Part shown: positions 1 to 9,977 of the stretch, piece after piece
Position numbering within the stretch: position 1 is the first letter of the stretch
Layout of the letters: the number at the start of each line of letters is the position of its first letter
Source: Cloeon dipterum
Taxonomy: Eukaryota; Arthropoda; Insecta; Ephemeroptera; Baetidae
Length of the DNA: 64,000 nucleotides
NCBI RefSeq assembly: GCF_949628265.1
Contig: NC_088787.1
Location: 31,670,844-31,734,843, forward strand
Direction of reading: 5' to 3'
Program-made: the position numbers and the translations under genes
Notes under the pieces: generated by a model
The model's database searches: none
What the model saw: only the letters and a program-made list of their open reading frames with translations
Told to the model about the DNA's origin: nothing

Positions 1-314
1 TCGCCTTGGATGCCAGCTCTGCAAAATGTTATTAATTTAAACAGTGTCATAGAGAAATGAGAAAATCGAATACCTGCGGAGCACTGTCGAATGCAGGCAT
101 TGGTATTACAGGGAAATGCGTAGTAGTCGTCTCCGTCCTTGAAGAATTCGCCTTTCGCATAGGGAACTCCATCGTGCACCATCGTCTCGTTTTTCTCGTC
201 AAACTGGACGGCCCGGCCAAGCTTGATCGGTGGAGCCTTTTTCGTCGAATTATTCCCTTGAACCAAAGCCGCAAGGCAAATAATTGCCACGAAAATCCGG
301 AGAATCAGCTTCAT
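1..314 (-). CDS. Methuselah-like GPCR, copy A (5' part only)
   Basis: This is the N-terminal part of a Methuselah-family receptor, cut by the window edge. Exon 1 is 314..74 and exon 2 begins at 18 (acceptor TGCAG). Exon 1 gives 80 residues: a signal peptide (MKLILRIFVAIICLAALVQG), then an ectodomain start with the motifs KNET, GEFFKDGDDYYAFPC and NTNACIRQCS. These are nearly the same in the two complete neighbours (2293-4148 and 4947-6832), and the exon ends in phase 1 exactly as theirs do. The family has a Cys-rich extracellular domain followed by seven membrane helices and acts at the plasma membrane. The start ATG is the one beginning the signal peptide and is conserved in all three copies. 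Only the ectodomain start is visible, so integrity beyond the edge is unknown. Confidence 0.85.
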   Translation of the reverse strand, partial: MKLILRIFVAIICLAALVQGNNSTKKAPPIKLGRAVQFDEKNETMVHDGVPYAKGEFFKDGDDYYAFPCNTNACIRQCSAGIRFSHFSMTLFKLITFCRAGIQG

Positions 315-930
315 GCTGTGTTGACCTGTATTTCAATAGCGAGTGTCGCAAAACAAACTAATCCGTGCGCAAACTACCTCATAGGAAACCATTTCTCTCT
401 CCGCCGGGGGTTAACCGCGCATCCTCTTGGATCGGGAAATTGTTGAACAACCGGATATCTTGCCACACATCAAAATAATGATGTGGGAGCATTGGCCGAC
501 CGCACATTCAACGACGTAAATGACACACTTAATCCTGCTACCAGCTGCAAGAAAGGTTGGTAGATTTGAAAGAAAAATGAAAACATGGCATTGTTGCGCC
601 TGGTTGGAGGAATAAGAAATAAAAATCATGTTTTTTTTGTGTTTATCAGAATTTTTATTTGACAATGCGGGTACTTGGGCGGTGACATGAGCGCCTGCAA
701 TGTTGGCATCTATGCAACCGGCGCAACGGGCGTGTGTCATTTATAGTGGATTTTAGACTGTAAAACATTTTTTGTTTCCGGAATTGCAGCCTACTAAAAT
801 TAATTTTAAATAATAACAAAAGCCAAAATTTTACAGCAAAGTGGCAATTCTTGCATGACAATTTTATTTAGGTTTATTAAAATGTTTAAACTTAAATTAC
901 GCGGAGGGGAAAAAAGTTTATCTCTTATAT
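315..930. repeat. Duplicated upstream block of copy A
   Basis: The sequence upstream of copy A closely matches the sequence upstream of copy B (4149-4860). Shared stretches include GATCGGGAAATTGTTGAACA, the segment around CATCAAAATA and TGATGTGGGAGCATTG, and the segment around GCCTGCAATGTTGGCATCTA. The tandem duplication therefore carried the presumed promoter with the gene. No clear TATA box was chosen. Confidence 0.75.
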
Positions 931-967
931 TACAAATTAATATCTAGTAATTAAACCGAAAAATTGT

Positions 968-1208
968 TGTGACGTGCGAGAGCAGAGGGGCAAAGCAAAC
1001 GCACGTTTCTTTGGCGCACACAACGGATGTACCTTTTAGTCGCTATATACTGCGCAAGCGTCACCCCTTCTCAGCTAGCAGGCAGGAAGGATGGTATTGG
1101 CAGCTGTGACGTCAGAGGGGAGATGCTTGCGCAGTAGCTACACCAAAAGGTTCATGCGTTGTGCGCGCCAAATGCGTTTTACTTTGCGCCTCTGCTTGCA
1201 CGTCACAA
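968..1208. repeat. Palindromic (foldback) repeat, family 1
   Basis: The left arm begins GTGACGTGCGAG and the right arm ends GCTTGCACGTCAC. Within the arms the motif ACTGCGCAAGCGT and its complement GCTTGCGCAGTAG face each other. Related copies lie at 30415-30640 and 35458-35612. The structure is that of a non-coding MITE or foldback element. No transposase is seen. A further ~100 bases (with CCCTCAGGAGTCGATTGGA) are also shared with the other copies. Confidence 0.75.
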
Positions 1209-1389
1209 AGCAATTTTCGATCGGAAAAATACCCATTTCAACCCTCAGGAGTCGATTGGATATATCATTCCAAATATGCGGTTTCAGTGGGTCTTTAAAG
1301 TTTGCGCTATTTTCTTTTATAAAAGCTACAAGGCCGCTTCCAGAGTCTTCAGGAAGGTCTGGAATTTGAATTTCTTTCTTAGGTAAGAG

Positions 1390-2292
1390 ACTGGGACTAC
1401 ACTCAGTCCGACGATAAAATTATTGGCGTTTGTTAAACACTATATACATACTGCTCAATCAGTGCAATAAGTGCACCCCTGGTGGCAGAGTCGTGAATTA
1501 TTCACAATGGCCGCAATGGGCAGTAACTTCCTCTTTTATCATTAATTAATTAATTTCTCTTTATGTGCGCTATTAGCATGTACATAAATCAATCTAGCAA
1601 ATACACGTCCAATTAGTCACATTATATCCAAATACAAAATACATCTAATAAATCAAAACAAAATCTTTTATGCATATATTTAAATTAAAATATGGAGTAA
1701 TCAGTAGTTTACAACTCATTCACGCTATCAAAATAATCATCAACTCAATAAAACTGTTTTTCACCCACAAAAACACACAGCGCAGATACAAACTGATTGA
1801 TCGTGGGCACGAGACGCAGAGCCACTTGGCAGCGAATTGTAAACATTGGCAGCTTAAGTGAGCGTCATTTTTTGTATGGTTTTTTGACATTTTTTTAATA
1901 TTTCAAGTCACTAAAACTTTCGTGCAGATACTCTGCTAGGGATGGCCATCATGCGCGGCTCTGTCGGGTGACTGCGCAGTGATGAAATATGCAATGGCTT
2001 TATGTCATGATAGAAGTCGTGTTTAAAACTATTTTAATGTTTTAACTTAAGTCAATAGTGGCAAAAAAATACGCATTTACGCCTGTATTTTTATAATATA
2101 TTGAATATATAAGTTACTTAAAATTATATAAAAGATATTTTATGTATGTAATAAATAACATGTGGCTTAAAATCCTGTTTAAAAATTCTTGCGGTTACTA
2201 CAATCTAAACATTTCCCTATCGCAGAAAGGAAATAACAAGTCTCCATCCAGATGTATTGTTTTCCAAAAATTGGTATTTCAAATTGCTAGAC
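1390..2292. other. Gene-free spacer
   Basis: AT-rich spacer between receptor copies A and B. I see no convincing exon, RNA gene or repeat. The short open frames have no splice or similarity support. Confidence 0.5.
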
Positions 2293-4148
2293 TTATTCGG
2301 TGTCTGTGCTCTTGGTGCTGCAAAGAGCAGTCGTTGTGCAGATGGTGTCATGTGTGTCGGACAATTCAGAGGTGGCCGACATCTTCGATTGGCAGGACCG
2401 AGGCTCATACAAACTCGGGTCCGGCGCGTATTTCGGTAAAAAGCGACGAAGAAGAGAATTGCGCACTTTTTGGTTCGTCACGACGCAAAAAATAAAGATG
2501 ATGATTCCTCTGGAGCAGTTGATGACGTCGAACGGAATCCAAAACCACTTGGGCTTACTATTCACCGCCCAAGAAATCAGTTCCAATACCCAAGTTCCGC
2601 CCATCAAGATGAAGAGTTTTACATACAAGACAAATCTGGGAAATAATTGTTAAAAAATTAATAAATATAGAGATATTCTCTCACCGTTGTCGGTCCTCAA
2701 GTGCAGAGCTTGCTCCTGCTGCGTGGGTCATGCTGTCTCCTCTTTTCAAAACCTGCACCTCACGTTTCATGTTCGTGATTTTAACCAGGGTCAAAATAAA
2801 AAAGACAGTGTTTGCCAATAGCATGATCAACAGATGACTGTGGAAGAATATAAATTCCGTTTTTTTATCTAAAACAAAAATGCCGGATAAATTTTTAAAA
2901 ACGATAATTTTGACTTAAATATGGCCTTACTTCTAAACCAACACTTGACTTTCCCGATTCCCGGCCACATGAAAGATTTTTCGTCCAGCGCGGCGTCGAG
3001 GATGATGGTGACGGTTATAACGATCAGCGGAATGAGCGTGGAATAAATTGCGTACATCCGAAATTTCTTATTCGAACTTTGGCTCAAGGAGCCGGTCATT
3101 TTCTTGAAATCACTGCAATTTTTGGATTAGACTCCAATTAAGAAAGCAGGATCCTAAACTACCTGAATGTCCAAAATATGTCAAAGCACATCGTGTTCAA
3201 CCAGTAAAAGGAACTCAAAAGAAATCCAAAAGACATGTACGCTGAAAAACAAAGCATTGTAAATTGTATGCAAAAAAACTGAATTTGTCACACCGAAAAG
3301 TTTGCAAACAACTAAGTTGCTGTCAGTTCCAGAAAAGTAGGTGATGGTTAGGCCGATGTAGGCCATCATCAGGGTGAACGACTGGCACGCGATGCTCTTT
3401 CCGTGCAGATTTCGCATCTCGGGCGTGAAAACGAACGCGAGCAGCGTCAGCAACAAGCAAATTATGGAGAAAATCATGAAAACAGGGTAAATGTAGTGAT
3501 GGATCTCTTTCTTCGGCCTTCCAGTTCCAGAGTCTGCACACATTAGGGTTTTAACATTGCCGTGTTGCTGGAAATAATTTATAAGACTAGGAGCTAAAAT
3601 TGAATCCTCTATTTCTCACGTCGACAAGAACGCAATACTCGTGTCTGCCCAGAATAACCGAGGAGTTGCCGCCATTTATAACCAAAAGAAGCGAGCCGTT
3701 AGCCAGATGAATATGCTCTTCCTGGTAATAATTTTCCGGTTTTAAAACATACGCGTTTTTGCACTCGACCTCTTTCAAAACGTGAAAATGGTCGTGCAGA
3801 CGCACGGCGTTCGTTCTGCCCTCGTGGCTCACGTTGATCCACATGTCACTCCTCAGCAACGTTAAATTCGCTTTGGATGCCAGCTCTGCAAAATGTTATT
3901 TTCAACAGTGTCATAGAGAAATGAGAAAATCGAATACCTGCGGAGCACTGGCGAATGCAGGCATTGGTATCACAAGGAAATGCGTCGAAGTCGTCTCCGC
4001 CGTCCTTGAAGAATTCTCCAATGTGTGTCTCGTTTTTCTCGTCAAACTTGTCTAGCTTAATCGGTGCATCCTTTTTCGTCGAATTATTCCCTTGAGCCAG
4101 AGCGGCAAGGCAAATAATTGGCACCAAAATCCCGAGAGTCAGCTTCAT
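2293..4148 (-). CDS. Methuselah-like GPCR, copy B (complete)
   Basis: Seven exons join in frame to 512 residues: 4148..3938, 3885..3620, 3567..3294, 3241..3163, 3112..2931, 2868..2685, 2635..2293, all with GT/AG introns of about 50-62 bases. The product has a signal peptide (MKLTLGILVPIICLAALAQG) and a Cys-containing ectodomain with VRLHDHFHVL and HLANGSLLLV. A seven-helix domain follows with the family signature MRNLHGKSIACQSF at the end of helix 1 and FWISF/WLNTMCFDIFWTFR-type helix 3 sequence. Motifs such as LILMGGTWVLE sit in helix 6. The C-terminal tail is Ser/Thr-rich. Methuselah receptors are secretin/adhesion-type receptors linked in flies to stress resistance and lifespan; the ligand here is unknown. 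Copy C has the same exon phases and nearly the same exon lengths. Confidence 0.93.
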
Positions 4149-4860
4149 GCTGTGTTGACCCTGTTTTCCAATCGGCAGCAATCGAGTGCCGCAAAACAAA
4201 CAAGTACGCGTGCTAACTACCTTAGAGGAAACAATTTCTGTCTTGGCCGGGGATTAACCGCGCATCCTCTTCGATCGGGAAATTGTTGAACAGCCGGATA
4301 TCTGGCCACACATCAAAATACATTGATGTGGGAGCATTGACCGGCCGGCCGGCCGCAAATTCATCGACGACGTAAATGACAAAATCCTTCGACCAGCTGC
4401 TACGATGGTAGATTCGATCGTCACAATTGAAAGCAAGATGAAATTATGCATTGTTGCGTCTGTTTAGAAGAATAGCGAATCAAAATCAAGTTTTTTATGC
4501 TCCTCGGTATTTTTATTTGAGCAGCATTTTTAAGCAAAGCAAATAATATATTTAATATATTTGAGCGGGGACGTGAGCGCCTGCAATGTTGGCATCTATG
4601 CAACTGGCGCAACGTGCGCGTGTCTATATTATATTGGATTTTTGTACCGTAAACATTTGTTTCCGGAAATTGCAACCGCTGTGTTGTGTTAAAATTAATT
4701 TAAAAAAAAAAACAAATAACAAAAGCCACAATTGAATAGCAATATGGCAATTCTAGCATGGCTATTTTATTTGTATTTATTCAAATGTTTAACATTAAAT
4801 TCCGCAGAATGGAAAAAGGTTTTTCTCTTTCTACAATTGAATATCTATAATAGTATTTAA
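4149..4860. repeat. Duplicated upstream block of copy B
   Basis: Counterpart of 315-930. It keeps the same order of conserved stretches but carries a local expansion of CCGG units (around 4341-4356) and small indels. It presumably contains the promoter and 5' leader of copy B. Copy C upstream (6833 onward) does not show this block, so A and B are the younger pair. Confidence 0.7.
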
Positions 4861-4946
4861 ATATAAAATATTCGACTAATTTACAAGTTCAGATAATTTG
4901 GTGTGAAAACTTCAATATTTCCTTTACTATAGTGAAAGACCCAGTT

Positions 4947-6832
4947 TTACAAAACTGATTCGATTTTCTCGTTTTGTTGAGTCGTGACACCAGCATCGTG
5001 CGAGTGGGACACCTCGGAAACCTTAGAGGTGCAGTATCGAGAGCCATTTGCACACCGGTCGGGCTGGAAACTCGGCAAAAAGCGCGCGAGGAGGGGAGTG
5101 CGCACTTTCCGATTCAGCACAACGCACAGGATGAAGATGATGGCGCCTCTGGAGCTATTGATGATGTCAAACGGCATCCAAAACCACATTGGTTTTCCAC
5201 CCATCGCCCAGGAAATGAGCTCCATCACCCAGGTTCCGCCCATCAGGATGAAAAGTTTGGCGTTCAAAGCAAACCTGAGGTCATGAATTAATAAAATAAT
5301 TTCTTCGTAATATGCTGAATTTACCGTTGACGGTCCGAGTAAGCAGAGCTTCCAGCTCCACCGTGGATCTTGCTGTCGCCTCTCTTCAGGCATCGCCTCT
5401 CTCGATTCATCCGGGTGATTTTCACGAAGGCCAGAATGAAGAAAATCGTGTTAGCAATCAGCAAGAGGAGCAGGTGAACGTGCAAGTACACGAATTCCGA
5501 TTTACGGTCTGAAATTGGTAAGAAAATTGGGCGTGCAAATTCTTGCCTGAAGCTCTCTCACCTTTAAACCAGCAACTGTGTTGCCCTATTCCCGGCCAAT
5601 AAGACGAATTTGTGTCCAGAGCAGAGTCGAGAGTGAAAGTGGTCAAAACAATGAGCAGCGGACTGAGCGTGGAATAAACGGCGTACATCCGAAACTTCTT
5701 TTTCGACGTCTGAAGCAGCTTTTTGAAATCACTGGAAACCGCGATATTATTTTATGCTCTCAGGGTGGCTCTGTGCTCATACCTGAACGTCCAAAAAATG
5801 TCAAAACACATAGTGTTCAACCAGAAAAAGAAGCTCAAAATAAATCCATAAGACATATACGCTGCAGCGGAAAAAATCAATTTAATTAAAATTTGATTGT
5901 GTTATTTTTACCAAAAATTTTGCAAGTGGTAGTTCCGTGCATTATACTCCCACACGTCTGCACGACGGTGAGACCGATGTAGGCCATCATCAGGGTGAAC
6001 GACTGGCACGCGATGCTCTTTCCGTGCAGATTCCGCATATCGGGTGTGAAGACGAACGCGAGCAGCGTCAGCAGCAAGCAAACGATCGAAATAATCATGA
6101 AAACCGGATAAACCATGTACTTGGTGCTATTAGAGGTTTCGGTCATTTCGATCTCTACTTCTGTTTCGACATCGCAAATCCAGGTTTTAATATTGCCCTC
6201 TTCCTGTTGAGAAAATAAGCTTGTTTTAAAAGTATATTTCATCTTCGGTTGTTCTTTCTTACATCAGCAAGAACGCAATATTCGTGTTTGTGGAAAATAA
6301 TGGACATTATGTTGTCATTTTCATCCAGATCCATTACCGAAAGCGAGCCGTTGGCCAGATGTATCATGCCTTCGGTCTCAAATTCGTGCTCGTTTTCACA
6401 TTCAGTCTCGTTCAGGACGTGAAAATGGTCGTGCAGACGCACGGAGTACAGTTTTTCCTCATGGCTGACATTAATCAACGCACTTCTATCGTCCGTCAAC
6501 AACGTTACATTTTGCCTCGCAGCGAAGGCTGAGTGAATGAAATCGTAATTGAATTAAAAATCAGATTTTCGTCAACCGCCGGTTTCACCTTTGGAGCACT
6601 GTCGAATGCAGGCGTTGGTGTTACAAGGAATTGCGTAGTAGTCGACTCCGTCCTTGAAGAATTCGCCTCTCGCGTAGGAAACTCCATTGTGCGTCACCGT
6701 CTCGTTTTTCTCGTTAAACTTGACGGCTCCATCCAGCTTGATCGGTGGTGCTTTCGTGAAATTCAGACCACCTGTTGCACCCACTGACGAGCTGATTGAA
6801 ATTGCAACAAGAAGCTGAAGAATTAGCTTCAT
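4947..6832 (-). CDS. Methuselah-like GPCR, copy C (complete)
   Basis: Seven exons give 520 residues: 6832..6589, 6528..6263, 6203..5912, 5861..5783, 5731..5562, 5508..5325, 5274..4947. Exons 2, 4 and 6 have exactly the lengths seen in copy B (266, 79 and 184 bases), which strongly supports the model. Signal peptide MKLILQLLVAISISSSVGA; the ectodomain keeps GEFFKDGVDYYAIPC, NTNACIRQCS and RLHDHFHVLN; the helix-1 signature MRNLHGKSIACQSF is unchanged. An in-frame ATG three codons upstream (6841) is possible, but the chosen start aligns with copies A and B. The C-tail differs from copy B and ends ESVL. It is a plasma-membrane receptor with unknown ligand. Confidence 0.93.
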
Positions 6833-8149
6833 GATTTTCAATCAGCAGTGAAAGCTGGTGTACTGCTCAATTTTGTTTATAAACCGGAAATTTGAATTGA
6901 TAAAAGGTGGTTTTTTCACACATGCTGGTTATCTGGGTCACTCTGGACTCTGGAGCTACTTCCGCGTTTTGAGATTTGCTCTAACATGCGCGTTACAAAA
7001 TAATCAAATAAGGGAGAAATAATTTTTCAATTATTCGTATTTCGCCAATATTTTCATCCGATTTTATTTGAAGCGCGCTATTTTGTTATGGCACTTCTTC
7101 GGCCTGATCTGCCCAAACGCGCGCCTTCTGATCGCCAATCGCTACACAAGAGATGCCGTTTCATCGTTTCATGCTTATTCCTTTTCCTTATTTTTCCTAT
7201 AACGTCCAGCGAGCACTGTTTGAATGAAAGTAGTTTCGGCGTCTTCCACGACACAAAATGTATTTTTCCCAATCCCGGACTGGCACCGTGACACTCCAAG
7301 GGGTGTCACATCACCCCCCCCCCTAAATAGGATACAAATTATGAACATAGAAAGGTTACACTTTTAGGGTGATTAAAATTCGAATAATAAAAACACCGCC
7401 AACCCGTTGGCTCGAATTGATAAGGCATTTCCTCTATATAGGAGCAGCCAACAACGCCTGCGTCATCTCTGAAGAGCCAAGTCGTAGTAGACCCTGCCGG
7501 AAGTTGTGAATAAACGAGCCTTCGACCTAAAAACGGAGCAAGGAAAATAACAGGGAAACTATATCGGATTTTGCTCTCTCCATCGGCGAGGAAATTAAGG
7601 AAATTAATTACTTGGCCTCTGGTTGTGGGTGATACAAGTTATCGATTTTCCTGGACTTGTGCTTTTCTTCAGCGTCTGCTGACATTTTTCCAGATATTCT
7701 AATCACGTGGAAAAAGGTTGCATACCTCTTTTTAACTGCCCCAGAAACTGCTGAAAGTCTGGTTACAACTGCTAAAAAAATCAGTAATTTCATTTCTTTG
7801 TACTGCACGGCTTTTATTTTTTTTATCGAATATACTTTTCAAAATAGATGTGATTTTTTTAATAAATGACACAACGTATCTTAACGTTATTATTATTCTT
7901 GTTTATTCTTTCTCTAGTCAAATACAATAACAGACATTACATTAAAAGAATATAAAGCTAATCGGAGAAGGGTACTAGTAAAGAAATTAATATATGCTTT
8001 CAAACTAATCTAATTGGATCGGTTAACTATACAGAATATAAATATCTCCCCGTCGCTGATTTGCATGATACAAACTAAATTTAAATTTTCCCTGCTTTGT
8101 CCTTTAACAATCATATGTTTTATTTCCAAATCCGGTTTGTGAGTTATCA
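6833..8149. other. Spacer downstream of the receptor pseudo-exon
   Basis: Mostly featureless, AT-rich. It holds a short hairpin GTGACACTCC-AAGG-GGTGTCAC followed by a run of C residues near 7288-7322, and one small open frame noted separately at 7608-7793. Confidence 0.4.
7608..7793 (-). CDS. Possible small secreted peptide
   Basis: An uninterrupted frame of 61 residues begins MKLLIFLAVVTRLSAVSG, which looks like a signal peptide and resembles the starts of the receptor genes here. It is followed by a short charged segment ending HPQPEAK. There is no splice or paralog support. It could be a decayed first exon of another receptor copy or chance. Confidence 0.22.
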   Translation of the reverse strand: MKLLIFLAVVTRLSAVSGAVKKRYATFFHVIRISGKMSADAEEKHKSRKIDNLYHPQPEAK

Positions 8150-8365
8150 ATTTACGTTTGGTAGGACCGAGGCTCATGCGAACTCGGGTCCGGTGCGTAT
8201 TTCGGTAAAAAGTGGCGCAGAAGGGAATTGCGCACTTTTTGGTTCTTGACGACGCAGAAAATGAAGATGGTGATGTCGAGCGGAATCCAAAACCACTTGG
8301 GCTCATTATTCACTGCCCAAGAAATCAGTTCAATTGCTCAAGTTCCGCCCATCAGGCTCATGTTC
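8150..8365 (-). pseudogene. Orphan pseudo-exon of a Methuselah-like receptor
   Basis: On the minus strand this matches the last exon of copy B (2293-2635): LMGGT, ELISWAVN, PKWFWIPLDI, FIFCVVKNQKVRNSLLRHF and PKYAPDPS are all readable. The Trp codon after GGT has become TGA, about ten codons around the INCSRG part of the copy B sequence are deleted, and the C-tail is cut short. No other receptor exons are found nearby. It is a truncated fourth family member, ending close to a SINE. Confidence 0.85.
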
Positions 8366-8412
8366 GAACATTTCCGGGTGTTTTTTGGAAATGAAATTTT
8401 TCTGAAAATTCT

Positions 8413-8757
8413 TTATCTGCTCTTTTTATCCCTGTCCTCTCGGACCGGGAAGGGCGCTTACTGCACTAGCACGAATGCTGAAACCCGGGTGCCAATAACA
8501 CCGCGAACGGATTGAATGGGCGCACCAGGCCGCACAGGGACCCAGCCCACTGAAGGGCAACTTGCCTCCGCACCGAGGACTGCATTGAAACGCTAGACAT
8601 TCGTCCCGTGAAGCCAAATCACGCATGCTGGAAAGGTGCAAACCAGCAAGTAGCGCGTCAGCCTAGAATTATGCAGACGGTCACCCATCCACCTACTGAC
8701 TGCACGCAAAATAATGTTGCTTAACTTTGGTGATCTCACGAGATTCAACGTGCCCCC
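8413..8757 (-). mobile_element. 5S-rRNA-derived SINE
   Basis: Read on the minus strand, the head is 5S rRNA-like: GATCACCAAAGTTAAGCAAC matches the box A region and GGTGGATGGGTGACCGTCTG matches the box C region of 5S genes, with the intermediate spacing kept. A non-5S body and a tail with CGGTGTTATTGG follow, ending in an A-rich GGATAAAAAGAGCAGATAAA. This head-body-tail order is that of SINE3-type elements transcribed from an internal RNA polymerase III promoter. The tail is shared with 27236-27410. Confidence 0.75.
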
Positions 8758-9060
8758 TAAAATTGGTCTCAGGGTACGTGTGAGCTTGTGTGAAAATTTC
8801 AAGGTGGTTTTTCGAAAAATTATATTTTAAATTTACAAAAACAAAAATTGTTCTCATTTTTGCAAATATTGTGAGCGCCAAATCTCGGGTTCTATAACTG
8901 TCAGAAATGCAAAAATCTGTTCGACTTCCCCTGGTGAGCTGAATGGTTTTTTTTTGGAGTGCTAACTTTTCAAACCTCAACCCCAACTGGCCATAAGTTC
9001 ATTCCCCGAGTTGAAAAGTGATTTTTTAATCTTCGTGATTTTTTGGAAATTTGTATATTG
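8745..9060. repeat. Dispersed repeat, family 3
   Basis: Contains GGTCTCAGGGTACGTGTGA, GAAAATTTCAAGGTGGTTTT, GCGCCAAATCTCGGGTTCTA and GGTGAGCTGAATGGTTTTT in order. The same series occurs inverted at 52935-53215, with related sequence at 49775-50400 and 61200-61870. Non-coding. Confidence 0.75.
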
Positions 9061-9977
9061 TAAAAATTTTAATTTAGTTTAATAGTAACCTCGATGTACT
9101 GCTGTTCGACGACGAGAATCTGAGGCTAATTGGCGTGCATCAATTGAAAGATTGCGCGTTACTCAAAGTTGCTCCGACGCTGATGTGTGAATACAAATTT
9201 TGCTGCTGATACTGACAATGAGTGAGGCTGATTCTGCTGCTTGGACGTTGACGGAGCAAAGGTAACCCGCCGTGCAGGTTGCATACTCTGCAAGGCGGTC
9301 CTCCCATCATAATATAAATAAATAAATTGTGAAAATCACAATCTGGAGAAAAATTGCCTTTCATAATTAAAAACATAAAAAATTCGCATGAAAATAGTTC
9401 TGGCAAATCTCAAAACACGGAAGTATATAGCACCAGACCACAGTCCGGACTGGCTCATCATCAGCATAAATATATGTGTTCAGTGTCAAAATTCGCCAAA
9501 AATCTCCAGCAAATATGAAATTTTTTATATCACTCTGTAATCGATGGAAATAATTAATTTGGTCAGATGTTCTTGACACCGCCAAAACCGTTCTACGACC
9601 CGCGATTTTCGCTCTAAAGCCTGTTCGTTAACATCCTGCAAATTTGGAATTTATGCAACCGGCCCGACGTGCAAGTGCAGCGGGAAGCAAAAAATCACCT
9701 CTGCACACAAGTGCTGCCACCACACACACTACGTCTGAAACGCGGCAATTGCTTTGTTCACCCTGTCTAAAGAAGGGGCTATTTATTAACGTTAAGAGGA
9801 CTTTAATTTGCATTAAGGTTTATCCGTTTTGAAAGCGAAACTGAGAAAGTTAAGAAATGTGTATTTTAATTAATAAGTAGACAAGCGATTATTATTATAT
9901 TGCAAAATTTATTTAGAGATACGGAATTAACAAGCCAGGTAGGCAGTACGACATTTACAAGAAATGACAATGCTGTC
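9061..9977. other. Spacer before Pa2g4
   Basis: No gene seen. AATAAA on the minus strand at 9908-9913 is the probable polyadenylation signal of Pa2g4. The segment near 9640-9690 weakly resembles part of the receptor upstream block (ATGCAACCGG). Confidence 0.4.

Noticed and set aside
4341-4356. CCGGCCGGCCGGCC run
   Set aside because: Short local expansion inside the duplicated receptor upstream block, not a separate feature.
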